Below are positions 43,782-54,564 of a DNA stretch of 64,000 nt, piece after piece. A program made the position numbers and the translations under genes. Under the pieces are notes generated by a model. It was not told the DNA's origin. It did not search any database and was given only the letters and a program-made list of their open reading frames with translations. Within the stretch, counting starts at the first letter, position 1; every line of letters begins with the position of its first letter. The stretch is taken from contig CP075496.1 of the NCBI GenBank assembly GCA_021613535.1, forward strand, positions 14,074,001-14,138,000, written 5' to 3'. The stretch comes from Adineta vaga. Lineage: Eukaryota; Rotifera.

Positions 43782-44680
43782 ATTCGATAATTACTCTGTC
43801 TGCAAATAAATCAATTCTATAAGAATCTGTTCTGTTAAAAAAAATTCCAAGAAAAAAGCAACTTCCGAGTGTTGTCAACGGAACGAACAAAAACAAAAAA
43901 TATTTATTTAAATAAACAAATCTCTATGTGAATCAACGTCTTGAACTAAAGAACAATATTCTTTATGAGTTTTATTGTCTAAATTTGATCTAATAATTAA
44001 TGTTATGTAGAGTTTTGTACATCTTTGGTTTTTGTTTCTCTTTAGAAATGATCGTTTGACATGATTGTCATAGAAATGTGAAATAACATGTATTTTGTAA
44101 TTGTATTTGTTTTCACAATGAAGAAATGTCATCTATAGAATAAAACTTTAATCAACGCTTATTGCAGATGTGAAAAAGTACATATTTCCTAGTTTTTATA
44201 CATATAATTGATATTAGATGAATGTATTCATTCGTGCAAGGCAGACAATCATTTGGACCATTTTTTGATTTAAAAATAAGAAACCACGTGAAGATTTAAC
44301 TTATATAATTAACTCGTGAATCTTTAATCCTGAGAAAAAACGAAGCGATCTTAGTTGTAGCATATTTTTATAATTCATCTCATCTATCCTTTAAATGGAC
44401 AAGTATGTCTATATATTCTATTCAAAGAATTAGAACTTGTAACAAGTTCAAAACTATGGGATTAAGTTTTTCAAAAAAAGAAAGCATTGAAAGAGAAGAT
44501 CCAATGTGATAAAAGTATTTTTATTTGTTGAAGAAAAAATGATGTCATATTTTATCTAATTTTTGGTCACCTGTGTCAATAGTTTATATAGAAATGTAAA
44601 TATTCTTATCACTCACGAATAAATATCTCATCATTTTCATTTTTTGCTAAACTTTTTCTTACACACCATCAACAAGAACA
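43782..44680. promoter_or_regulatory. Shared upstream region of divergent genes
   Basis: About 900 bases separate the minus-strand PARP-fold gene from the plus-strand Cys-rich gene. A TATA-like TATATA at 44585-44590 lies about 90 bases upstream of the latter's ATG. The remainder shows nothing specific. Confidence 0.45.
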
Positions 44681-45256
44681 ATGATGAAAATCTTCTTTGT
44701 CATTTTTGTAACTCTCTTATTACCTATGATTGGTAATGCTCGTTGCACTTATGGTTGTGCCTGTTCTGATGATAGTTCATGCGAATATTATTGTGACAAT
44801 GGTATGTGTCAAAATCAAGTACCATTATGGCAAAAATGTTCAAGTTATTATATTCATCCACGCCAATGTGGAAGTGTATCATATTGTGATCCAGATTCGA
44901 GTTTTACTTGTCAATTAAAGAAAAACTATGGCGAACGATGTACATATAGTTATACATGTTTATCTGATAATTGTGATTATAGTTCAAATACATGTCAATC
45001 AAAATATACACCAGTTAATTTGTTATATCCAGTTATAATCCCATGTGCTTTTATTTTCTTTGTTGTTATAATAACTATCATTATTGTTGCAACACGTCGA
45101 CAAAGAATGCGTGCATTCGCATATAATCGAAGTCCTTATGTTGTTTTACCAGCTGGTACTCCTTATTCGTATCAAAATTCTTATTTTGTTGGAGATGTTC
45201 CACCACCAGCTTATCCAGGTGCTATAGCAACACCCAAACCATATCAAAGTTCATAA
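44681..45256 (+). CDS. Small secreted-type Cys-rich single-pass membrane protein with a PPAY motif
   Basis: A single-exon frame of 191 residues. The signal peptide is MMKIFFVIFVTLLLPMIGNA. An ectodomain of about 90 residues follows with 16 or so cysteines (CTYGCACSDDSSCEYYCDNG, CSSYYIHPRQCGSVSYCDPD, CTYSYTCLSDNCDYSSNTCQ), similar to EB/WAP-like disulphide modules. A membrane segment (LLYPVIIPCAFIFFVVIITI) and a short cytosolic tail complete it. The tail ends with DVPPPAYPG, a PPxY motif that could bind WW domains of Nedd4-type ligases. This is a type I membrane protein of unknown role. The plan recalls shisa-like or EB-domain surface proteins, but I cannot assign a family. The start is the first of two adjacent ATGs before the signal peptide. 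Confidence 0.65.
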   Translation: MMKIFFVIFVTLLLPMIGNARCTYGCACSDDSSCEYYCDNGMCQNQVPLWQKCSSYYIHPRQCGSVSYCDPDSSFTCQLKKNYGERCTYSYTCLSDNCDYSSNTCQSKYTPVNLLYPVIIPCAFIFFVVIITIIIVATRRQRMRAFAYNRSPYVVLPAGTPYSYQNSYFVGDVPPPAYPGAIATPKPYQSS

Positions 45257-45362
45257 ACAATATTTTCTTTAAAAGAATAACTTTTATGTATCAAAAAATG
45301 AGATAATAAAATTACATGGTTATATTTTTTCTATCTATCGATATGTTACTTTTAAGTAGATT

Positions 45363-46215
45363 TTAAACAATGCTTGATCCTCCATCAATAGGAAGATTTG
45401 CACCAGTCATAAATGGACATAAATCTGAAGCCAAAAATACGAATAAATTGGCAATTTCTTCAGGTTGACATGTTCTTTGTAAACATTTGCCTTTAATTGC
45501 TTCTTCTAAAATATTACGATCAATTCCTCTCGATTCTCCTATTTCAAATGTTCGAGGTGTATTTACACCACTTGGACTAACAGAATTCACACGAATATTA
45601 AATGAACCTAAATCAAGTGCAAGATTTCGTGTTAATTGAAGAATTGCACTTTTTGTCGTAGAATAAGGAATCCAATTAGAGGATGCCATCGATCCAGATA
45701 TACTAGCCATGTTCACAATAGAACCATTTCGTTGTTTTTTGAGAATTGGTGCGATGTGTTTAGCTACGAGAGCATAACCGCGAACATTGACATCAAATAC
45801 ATGAGACCAATCTTCTGCGGATACTTCTTCAACATTTCCTAATACATAAGTCGCAGCACTAAACCAAAGAAAAATCAATCTCTCTTTACTTTCGTTGAAA
45901 ATCTTACGTGTTGAAGAGAACATCGATTGTTTTCCATGTTTCGATGGTTATTTGAATAGCTTGTTCAATACTTTTTTCATCAGTTACATCGAGTTTAACA
46001 ATAAGTATTCGATCGTCATCGAAGTTTTGTTCTTTACAAAAGATTTCTTGTTTAACTTTATTTATTACTGGTGGATCTAAATCACCCATAACAATTCGAG
46101 CACCATGTTGATAACACGCTCGTGCAATATATCGAGCAATTGATCCTGATGCACCCGTCAAAAATACTACTTTATTAGCTAATAATTGATTCCAATTACC
46201 AGCATTTACGGACAT
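45363..46215 (-). CDS. Short-chain dehydrogenase/reductase (SDR), copy 1
   Basis: Exons 45908-46215 and 45363-45858 join over a 49-nt intron in phase 2, giving 267 residues of the classical SDR type. Cofactor loop VVFLTGASGSIARYIARACY (TGxxxGx[I]), NTAA in place of NNAG, catalytic Ser in NMASISGS, and YSTTK (Tyr and Lys). The C-terminus reads FMTGANLPIDGG, a typical end of the fold. The acidic residue after strand 2 (GDLD) suggests NAD(H) preference. Substrate is unknown. The gene lies in tandem with copy 2 and shares with it a 186-bp tract with only two differences (45922-46107), although flanking coding parts differ much more. Confidence 0.88.
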
Positions 46216-46318
46216 TATATTCTAGAATTGACAAACAAAATTTGAAAAGATCTGTTTCTTTGTTTTATTGATATCAATTTTTATTTTACTACTTAAAATG
46301 AACACATATACATTATGT

Positions 46319-47189
46319 TCACATGACAACATTTCCTCCATCAGCAACAAGATTTGCACCAGTCATAAAAGGACATAAACCAGAAATAACAAAAACAATT
46401 AAATTTGCAATATCTTGTGCTTGTCCAATTCGTTTTAAACAACTTCCATCCATACACATTTGATCCATTTGTTCAACTGTCAAATGATTTTCTTTAGCTA
46501 GTTGTGTACGTCCTGGTGAATCAATTGAACCTGGACTAATTGAATTGACTCGAATATTAAATGAACCTAAATCAAGTGCAAGATTTCGTGTTAATTGAAG
46601 AATTGCACCTTTAGTTACAGAATATGCAACTGCATTCGGAATTGCAATTAAACCTAAAGTACTCGCGATATTCACAATAGAACCACTTCGTTGTTTCTTA
46701 AGAATTGGTGCAATATGTTTAGCCATTAAAGCATAACCACGAATGTTAACATCGAATATATGTGACCAATCTTTTGATGATATATCTTCAATTTCTCCCA
46801 TTGTAACGATTGCTGCTCTAAACAAATAAATAAATAAATCGTTTTATAATAGATATTTTGTTTTCAAGAATAAAATCTTACGTATTGAGAAGAATATCGA
46901 TTGTTTTCCATGTTTCGATGGTTATTTGAATAGCTTGTTCAATACTTTTTTCATCAGTTACATCGAGTTTAACAATAAGTATTCGATCGTCATCGAAGTT
47001 TTGTTCTTTACAAAAGATTTCTTGTTTAACCTTATTTATTACTGTTGGATCTAAATCACCCATAACAATTCGAGCACCATGAAGATAACATGTTTTTACA
47101 ATTGACTTTGCAATATGTCCAGCAGCACCCGTTACAAATACAATTTTATTACGAAGTAATTGACTCCAATCTCCCGAACTTGTAGCCAT
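46319..47189 (-). CDS. Short-chain dehydrogenase/reductase (SDR), copy 2
   Basis: Exons 46882-47189 and 46319-46817 join over a 64-nt intron at the same position and phase as in copy 1, giving 268 residues. Motifs: VTGAAGHIAKSIVK, GDLD, NTAA, NIASTLGL with the active Ser, YSVTK, and FMTGANLVADGG. It is complete, with all catalytic residues. It is a tandem duplicate of the gene at 45363-46215, about 100 bp apart and on the same strand. Its tract 46896-47081 is nearly identical to copy 1. The substrate cannot be told from the sequence. Confidence 0.88.
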
Positions 47190-47409
47190 GATTGATAAAA
47201 TGACAATATACTAAATATAGATTTGTTATTTATCTCTTTCATTTTGGTAAAATATGGATAGAACCTCAATAAAAGAAGCTACATGTTTTCTTCGATATTA
47301 TTTCACAGGTTAATCAAATATATATTACAAACATTCATTGAATTTTCAAACAAAAAAATTCATATTTCTTTGAATAGAATTCTAAGAAAACGAAAAATAG
47401 GGTTTCTTA

Positions 47410-48435
47410 TTAAGTTTTATTTGCTGAACCAATTGTATGAATTCGATTATTTACATTAGTTTTCATTGTGACTTTACATAGCAAAATTTTCTTAACTTGT
47501 TGACGAAAATTCGATGTTGAAATAAAGAATATATAAAAACTCCAAACTGCATTTGAAAAGAACAAAATAGCTGAAATAAAATAAAATAAAAGATCATATG
47601 AGATTAATCGTTGATTAAATTTCCTAAAAATAACTGAATGTATATTTTGAATACAATATGGAATTGATGAGATTGATATTGATAAACATAATAAAGAAAG
47701 CATTCGAGATAATTGTTTATCGATATTAAGATTAATTTGAGTATTTGAACGAATCATTGATTTGAATTGTTTATATGTTAAGAAACCAAATATTGAAAGA
47801 AAACAGATGGGAAATATTCCATGAAGAAATATTTGAATAATACATAAATAATAATAAAGATAAATTGTAGATGAAATGATACATTCATTAAAATCAGATA
47901 CGCCATAATAAGTTGCTATGGGAATATTATGAAGACAAAAGAAAATGATAACAAAAATGATGATTCGTTTGGTTTGACGTAATGTAGGAGCTAATTGACG
48001 AAAATGAACTTTTCGAGATGATATAAAATATCGATCTAATGTTGCCATACAAATACATGTTAATGAAATTAAATCCGATGTATGTAAAACATAATAACGA
48101 AGTTTACATGTATAAAATTCATTAAAATGAGTTTTTGGATATTGAAAACCATCATATATAATACGAGTTAATAATGGATAAATAAGAAGAATAAAATTAG
48201 CACATGATGATGTTAATAAATAGAAAGAACTATTATTTATACGTGTATTATTTTGAATTTCATTTCCTTGTTTACATAAACGACACCAAATTGTAAAGAT
48301 AAATATATTTACTAAATTTCCACATAGACCAAATATGTACATAATAATACCAGCTATGATAATCATTCTATGTGCAAATACAGTAGCTGCATTCATATTT
48401 GAATCATCCATGAAAGGATTTACGAATTTGTTCAT
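47410..48435 (-). CDS. Rhodopsin-like GPCR (peptide-receptor type), copy 1
   Basis: A single-exon frame of 341 residues with seven hydrophobic segments. TM1 has the GN pair (IIMYIFGLCGNLVNIFIF). The end of TM3 reads CMATLDRYFISSRKVH (DRY-like). TM4-TM5 surround ECIISSTIYL, and TM6 is LLCLSISISSIPYCIQNIH without the usual CWxP. The end of TM7 (FFSNAVWSFYIFF) is a divergent NPxxY, followed by a FRQQVKKILL helix 8. The Cys pair (YTCKLRYY and NECI) can form the usual disulphide. It is paralogous to the gene at 50011-51015. The ligand is unknown; FMRFamide-like or other neuropeptide receptors are the nearest in general look. Related receptors are, to my knowledge, expanded in bdelloids. Confidence 0.78.
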   Translation of the reverse strand: MNKFVNPFMDDSNMNAATVFAHRMIIIAGIIMYIFGLCGNLVNIFIFTIWCRLCKQGNEIQNNTRINNSSFYLLTSSCANFILLIYPLLTRIIYDGFQYPKTHFNEFYTCKLRYYVLHTSDLISLTCICMATLDRYFISSRKVHFRQLAPTLRQTKRIIIFVIIFFCLHNIPIATYYGVSDFNECIISSTIYLYYYLCIIQIFLHGIFPICFLSIFGFLTYKQFKSMIRSNTQINLNIDKQLSRMLSLLCLSISISSIPYCIQNIHSVIFRKFNQRLISYDLLFYFISAILFFSNAVWSFYIFFISTSNFRQQVKKILLCKVTMKTNVNNRIHTIGSANKT

Positions 48436-50010
48436 GTTTAAAAACTAAGAAATGAGAATAAAATGAGACATGCTTTACAAATAATCCTTTTGATTATATA
48501 ACGCAAAACGTATAATTAGTTTGTTTGAATGAAAAATCATCAAATAATTAAAGAATCTTCATTTCCTATTCAATCCTATCAGATGTCATGTAATTCTAGA
48601 CATTAGTATTCAAATTTTCAAAAACTATTGTCGAAGAAATCAAAAATTTCTAACTTCTAAGAATTATTTTTCTTTCAATATGTAATAATAAGATAAATTT
48701 CAATGAAATAAATTTTATTACTCTATACAATATAATTTTAGAAAAAATGAATTATATTTTCATCTTTTTCTAGTTATAAAAAGTTTTTCAACAGGATATG
48801 AATACCGAAAGACATATTCCATAAATAATAATTAATTTAAAGAGAAAGAGTACCCCTTCAAAATCATTGAACTTGAATATCATGAGTTTTTAACGATAAA
48901 GTACCCGAAGCTTTGACATCAATTGTAATTTCTGATTAAATAATGTCGAAAATACTCTGTCAGAAAAAATATCAATGAAAAATGTTGTTTTTATTTAATT
49001 TTGTCGAGATTCTTCTGTCTGAAGTAAATACAATGAGAAAATCTTTTCATATGGAAAAATTTATTATCAAGATAAAATACATTATTTCTCGAATCATTAC
49101 TGGAAATAAATTATGGGTGAATCCATAAGAAGCCATCCAGTTTTTGGAAAATTTAATTTTCGAATAAAATCATTGAAGAAATCTTTTTTTCACGATTTTT
49201 TTAGCGCTTCAGGCTGATCCTCGATGAAAAATAGCTAAGGAGTCATTTTCAGCTTTCTTATAAGCGGAAAGCACCAACATATAGAATATTCTTTCGGAAC
49301 ACACGTCTTTTTCGGTCAATTACTGTGAAAAAAAATTGATAAAATGACATGAAAACTAGTCAAATGTTCCGAGAAAATGCCCAAAAACTCGGAATTTTTG
49401 GGTAAGAGTACTTCATTTTTTTTAACCGAAAGTGTTTTCTAGTCGAGATCAGTCTTGTGAACAAAAAAAAATCGAAAAAAAAAGACCTTTCCAAAAAAGT
49501 GGATGGGTCCTCATGGATTCACCCTTATATAGTAATTGTATAGAAGTGTCTAATACAACATTATTTTTATCTCCGAGCAAGTTTAATTGACAGAAAATAT
49601 AATCGAATTCTTAAAAATAGATGTACTCGTTGAAATTTGTAAATTTTAATCGACAATATCAAAAGCGACACAAGATTTAAGATCATAAAATCGGATTAAA
49701 TTAATTTGAAGTTTATTAAGAAGAGTAAAATCTAAATAGGTAAGGAGAAATTGTGATTAAATAAAATCATCTTCGACTTTTATCTGTCAAAAGCTTGTTT
49801 ACCGATTTAACTTTGTCGAGATAATTAAAACGAGATTAGACGGAAAAAAAAGTACACAAATAGAACTTATTTATTGTTATTGATAAGTATTCACAGAGGT
49901 TTTTTAACTTGACAATCAAATATGAAAATAATATGTTCATGACTTTTACACTGAATTCAAATGACTCTCGTTTTCCTATTCAATTTGATAGTTTTTACAA
50001 GAAAAGTCTG
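48436..50010. other. Intergenic stretch with one MITE
   Basis: About 1.6 kb between the two GPCR genes. It contains the MITE at 49115-49524 and otherwise only AT-rich sequence without a supported gene. Confidence 0.5.
49115..49524. mobile_element. 410-bp MITE with about 40-bp inverted repeats
   Basis: The left end GGGTGAATCCATAAGAAGCC, then ATCCAGTTTTTGGAAA, matches the complement of the right end (GGGTGAATCCATGAGGACCC, then ATCCACTTTTTTGGAAA) with few differences over about 40 bases. TTAT flanks both sides (49111-49114 and 49525-49528), a likely 4-bp target duplication. There is no coding capacity; the interior has GC-richer and poly-A patches. Confidence 0.8.
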
Positions 50011-51015
50011 TCAATGTCCATTATTGATTATAGTTAAATTATGAACTCGATTATTTGTTAAATATCCACATAAAACAATTGTTTTAACTTGTCGACGAAA
50101 ATTCGGTATTAAACAAAAAAATATATAAAAACTTGTAACAGGATTAACATAAAATAAGATGATTGTTATTATTCGAAATAAAAGATTAAATGATGTTGGA
50201 ATAAGATTTTTATCAAGAAATTTCGAAAAATAAATATGTTGAATACAATATGGTATATAAGAAAATATAATTACAAGACATTGAAATAAAACCATTTCAG
50301 ATAAATGATTATCAACAAATTTATTTCCATTTTGTTCAGTTCGTCGAAATCTTCGTAATTGTTTATATATTAACGAACCAAATATCGAAAGAAAACAAAT
50401 TGGAAATATTCCATAGAGAAATACAATTACAAAATATAAATAATAATTCGCATAAATTGAAGATATTATTATACAATCATGTGTAATTGATTGATCATAG
50501 AATATTGCAATTGGAATACTATGTAAATTTGATAAAATTATAATTATTAATATAATAATCTTTGTTGATTGTCGTGATGCACTTAATTGTCTTAAATGAA
50601 CTGATCTTGATGTTATTAAATATCGATCAAATGTTGCTAAACATGTACAAATTAATGAAATAATTAAAGATGTTTGTAAAACATAATATCGTAGTTTACA
50701 AAGTATAATTACATTGGAATCAGTTACTAAATATTGATAACCATCAACAAGAATACGAATTATAAGAGGATAAAGTATAAGAATAAAATTTGCAATAGAT
50801 GTTGTTAATAAATATAATGAACTATTATTTCCATTATAATCATTTAGTCTTCTTGGAGAGAAAAAAGACCATTTGGTAAAGACACAAATATTTAAAATAC
50901 ATCCAATAAAACCAAATAAATACATAATTATACCAATTACAATCATCAATTGATGAGAAATATCATCGAATTCACTCATAGGTTTTGTTCTTGAGAAATA
51001 GCAAGGCTTTTTCAA
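50011..51015 (-). CDS. Rhodopsin-like GPCR (peptide-receptor type), copy 2
   Basis: A single-exon frame of 334 residues, clearly related to the gene at 47410-48435. TM1 reads IIMYLFGFIGCILNICVFTK (the GN pair has become GC). The end of TM3 reads CLATFDRYLITSRSVHLRQL. TM5 has FLYGIFPICFLSIFGSLIYK, and TM7 ends VNPVTSFYIFFCLIPNFRRQ, with NPVTSFY keeping the NP of NPxxY. The extracellular Cys pair (ILCKLRYY and HDCIII) is kept. The loss of Asn in TM1 is unusual for class A receptors. It is probably a peptide-type receptor of unknown ligand. Confidence 0.78.
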   Translation of the reverse strand: MKKPCYFSRTKPMSEFDDISHQLMIVIGIIMYLFGFIGCILNICVFTKWSFFSPRRLNDYNGNNSSLYLLTTSIANFILILYPLIIRILVDGYQYLVTDSNVIILCKLRYYVLQTSLIISLICTCLATFDRYLITSRSVHLRQLSASRQSTKIIILIIIILSNLHSIPIAIFYDQSITHDCIIISSIYANYYLYFVIVFLYGIFPICFLSIFGSLIYKQLRRFRRTEQNGNKFVDNHLSEMVLFQCLVIIFSYIPYCIQHIYFSKFLDKNLIPTSFNLLFRIITIILFYVNPVTSFYIFFCLIPNFRRQVKTIVLCGYLTNNRVHNLTIINNGH

Positions 51016-51555
51016 GAAAGTTCACAATTTGTAATAAAAGAAAAAGAAGATTATATTCCTTCTTTTTCAAAATAATATAATAGCGAATCTTTAGAAAGAT
51101 ATAATCAAGATCTTTTTTTGTTCATGTCACTTCTAATAAATATTCTTTGTAAGTTTTCTTCTGAAGAGAAGAATACAACTGATTCATTTTCAATAGTATA
51201 ATCAAGCATAAATATCAATTAACTGTAATCTTCTTTTCAACGGTATGTATCATCATATAAGATAACAATTGAAAATGGAAATGAATACAAGGCATCTAAA
51301 ACATGATTAGCAAAGTTTATTTTCTTTCTTAATTAAGTATTCAACAATGTATGAATAACTTAATAAGCTATCTTGTTTACAATGAAAAGATAAAAGTATT
51401 TGAAGAAAAATAAGTCATGCAAATAGAAACTTATTTATTTTAAGAACACCATAGAGTAAAAAGACTAAATTCTGTAAAAGAAGATTCCATTGAAACAACA
51501 CACAATGAAAAAAAGAATTCAATCAATATCACAAATAAAATCGAATTTCCTTATT
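51016..51555. other. Gene-free stretch
   Basis: 540 AT-rich bases between the second GPCR and the end of ENOSF1. Nothing was recognised. Confidence 0.45.
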
Positions 51556-52931
51556 CTATGAATTGGTCGTCCACATTGGTCCATTTGGAAATGAATATTG
51601 TTTTCGACTTTCATCTTTCATTTGTGTACTATAACCTGCTTTATTTGGTGCAACATATCTTCCATTATGAATTCGACATGGATCTTCGAAGTGTTCATGT
51701 AAATGATCAACAAATTCCGTTATACGATTTTCCCATGTACCAGAAACAACAATAAAATCAATCATTGATAAATGTTGAACTAATTCACAAAGACCAACAC
51801 CACCAGCATGTGGGCAAACGGGAACATTGAATTTTGCAGCTAATAAAAGAACAGCTAAAACTTCATTAACACCACCTAAACGACATGAATCAATTTGACA
51901 AAATTGTAAAGCATTTGCTTGTAACATTTGTTTAAATAACGTTCGATTCATTCCATGTTCACCAGTTGCAACACCGATATTATATTGTCGAAGTGCTTGA
52001 GAGATCTTTGCATGGCCAAGAATATCATCCGGTGATGTCGGTTCTTCAATCCAATAAGGTTGAAATTCGACTAGATGTTTCATCCATTCAATAGCTTGAT
52101 CAACATCCCAAACTTGATTGGCATCAACCATCACACGTCGATCATAACCAATTTCTTCACGAATAATTTTAATACGTCGAATATCATCGTCTAAATCACG
52201 ACCAACTTTGATTTTTAAATGTGTAAAGCCTTCAGTTAATGCTTCACGACATAAACGACGAATTTTATCATCAGAATAACCAAGCCAACCAGCTGATGTT
52301 GTATATGCTGGATAACCTCGTTCTTCAAGTTGTTTTATACGTTCTGCTTTTGTTGATTCAAGTTTTTTTAACATTTCCAAAGCTTCTTCAGGTCGAAGTG
52401 CATCTGTCATGTAACGAAAATCAATACATTTTATGAATTCTTCGGGTGTAAAATCCGATATTAATCTCCACAAAGGTTTGCCTTCCCGTTTTGCATATAA
52501 ATCCCAAAAAGCATTGACAATTGCACCTAATGCTAAATGTATTGCACCTTTTTCTGGTCCAATCCAACGAAGTTGAGAATCACTTGTTAAATGACGCCAA
52601 AATGCACCTGGATTCGAAATAAATTCTTCGAGTGTTCGACCGACAATTAAATGAGTGTGAGCTTTAATTGCTGTACAAATGATTTCTGTTCCACGACCAA
52701 TTGTAAATGAATGACCATGACCTTCAAGTGATGGATTATCTGTATGAAGAATCAAGTACGCTGATGAATAATCTCTGAAAGAAAAAGAAAATATCAATCA
52801 TTTGAGAAAGCGACTGAAAATATTTACGGATCAGGTGACATAGCATCACTTCCATCAAGTTGTTTTGATGTTGGAAAACGAACATCATCAATTGTGACTT
52901 CAGTGATTGTTGTTACTTTTGATGAAGACAT
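51556..52931 (-). CDS. ENOSF1: L-fuconate dehydratase / enolase superfamily member 1
   Basis: Exons 52828-52931 and 51556-52774 join over a 53-nt intron (52775-52827, phase 2), giving 440 residues, the usual length. It belongs to the mandelate-racemase group of the enolase superfamily. The KxK base is in THLKIKVGRDLDDDIRR, and the metal ligands are in MVDANQVW (Asp), WIEEPTSPDD (Glu) and ATGEHG (Glu). The His of CPHAGGVGLCE corresponds to the second base. WRLISDFTPEEFIKCIDFRY is typical of the ENOSF1/FucD family. The reaction is dehydration of L-fuconate to 2-keto-3-deoxy-L-fuconate in L-fucose breakdown. It is oriented head-to-head with an SDR gene 440 bp away. The short first exon (SSSKVTTITEVTIDDVRFPT) is the normal N-terminus. 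Confidence 0.93.
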
Positions 52932-53371
52932 GATTAAACCCCTTTTGAATTGAAGTAACCACCTCAAATAACGAAGATATTATATTTAAGTAGATAAGAA
53001 AAGAAAGGACACCATCAATTCTATCTTATCAATAATTTATATAGGTATGTACTTGAATTAAAAAGACTTCTGCGTGACCTTATGTTCTTTTTTTCTCTTT
53101 CTCTTCATTATTTCAAGTTACTTGATAAAGATATCTTCTTCTTCAATGAATAGTTATCATCTTTTATTTTAAGAAGACAAACATAAGAAAATTTTAGGTA
53201 GATCCCTTGTTATTATAAATCGTATTTCATCGGAGAGAAATAGAAGGCGCCACACGAGTAAAACAACGAATTTATTATTGGTTCTATCGTACATATAAAG
53301 ATAAGAAAAAGAAAACAAATGAAAACTGAGAAGTACAGTGTTTTTCTTTTATACAAAAAAAAGCGAATTCA
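52932..53371. promoter_or_regulatory. Bidirectional upstream region of ENOSF1 and SDR copy 3
   Basis: 440 bases separate the two divergent start codons. ACATATAAAG (53292-53301) is a TATA-like word about 70 bases upstream of the SDR start. No operator-like repeat stands out. Confidence 0.45.
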
Positions 53372-54228
53372 ATGTCTATTCCAGGCAGTGAATTGAATGA
53401 TTGGCGTTTGTTACTATCTGAGAAAGTCGTTTTTATTACGGGTGGTGCTGGTTGGATTGCTCGTCATATAGCTGAAACATGTTATGAACATGGATGTCGT
53501 CTTGTTTTAGCTGATACAAATCTTGATTCAATTCTTCGTGTAAAAAATGAAATATTTCCATCAGAAAATACGAATAATCGAATTCTTTCCGTTGAACTTG
53601 ATGTTCAAAATGAAGCATCGATTGAAAAAGCTATTCAACAAACATTAAATCAATGGAATACAATCGATATTCTTATCAATACGTTCGTTAATTCAATGAA
53701 ATACATCATTCAATCTATCATTTATCTTTTAGAGCAGCCATATTTACACTTGGTTTTGTCGAAGATCTTTCTTCGGATGATTGGTCGAAGATAATGAATG
53801 TTAATGTTCGTGGTTATGCATTAATGATCAAACACATTGCACCAATTCTTAAGAAACAACGTAGTGGTTCAATTGTGAATATTTCGAGTTGTGCAGGTCT
53901 TGTTGCTCATTCAAATTTTCTACCGTATTCAACAACAAAAGGTGCAATTATTCAAATGACACGAAATCTTTCACTTGATCTAGGTCCATTTAATATTCGA
54001 GTGAATTCAATTAGTCCAGGTGCAATTGATTCACCTCAATTGTATCAAACAGCTGCTGAAGGTGGAATAACCAAAGAAGAATTTGATAAAGAACATGCAG
54101 GAAAATGTATCAAACGTTTAGGTTATCCACAAGAAATTGCAAATATGATTGTTTTTCTCGTATCTGATTTATCTTCTTTTATTACAGGAACAAATATTGT
54201 TATCGATGGAGGATATACGACTGTGTAA
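53372..54228 (+). CDS. Short-chain dehydrogenase/reductase (SDR), copy 3
   Basis: Exons 53372-53682 and 53733-54228 join over a 50-nt intron (53683-53732) at the same place and phase as in SDR copies 1 and 2, giving 268 residues. The donor is GTTCGT, unlike the GTAAG of the other copies. Motifs: VVFITGGAGWIARHIAETCY, acidic ADT after strand 2 (NAD preference), NTAA, NISSCAGL with the active Ser, YSTTK, and FITGTNIVIDGG. The gene faces away from ENOSF1. Fucose breakdown also uses SDR steps (fucose dehydrogenase; 2-keto-3-deoxyfuconate dehydrogenase), so a role next to ENOSF1 is conceivable but unproven. Confidence 0.88.
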
Positions 54229-54564
54229 CTCTAATGGGGAAAAAAAACATGTTGTTTTTGTGACTCAATTGGGTTAATAAAGATTTGTTCGATTGTCACG
54301 AATTGTAAATGAACATTTAGGAAATTGATTTAACAAGATAGAAGAAGAAGAAGTCATATTTGTTTTTTTTTCATTCATTCATTCATTTTTTTTCTATACA
54401 AAAATTCTCATAAGAAATCGTTAAATCATATCAATTGATGATTATTTTTATCAAAAATATGATATCGTTCAGTTCATCTAACACGTTCAAAGTTTATATA
54501 TATATATATATAAAAATGGAAAAGATACGAATGACTCTTTTTTTGTTGTTATTTTTTCATATAA
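54229..54564. other. Short intergenic stretch with a TA microsatellite
   Basis: Between the convergent 3' ends of SDR copy 3 and the neuropeptide receptor. It contains a (TA)n run at about 54498-54512 and poly-T tracts; no gene. Confidence 0.5.
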
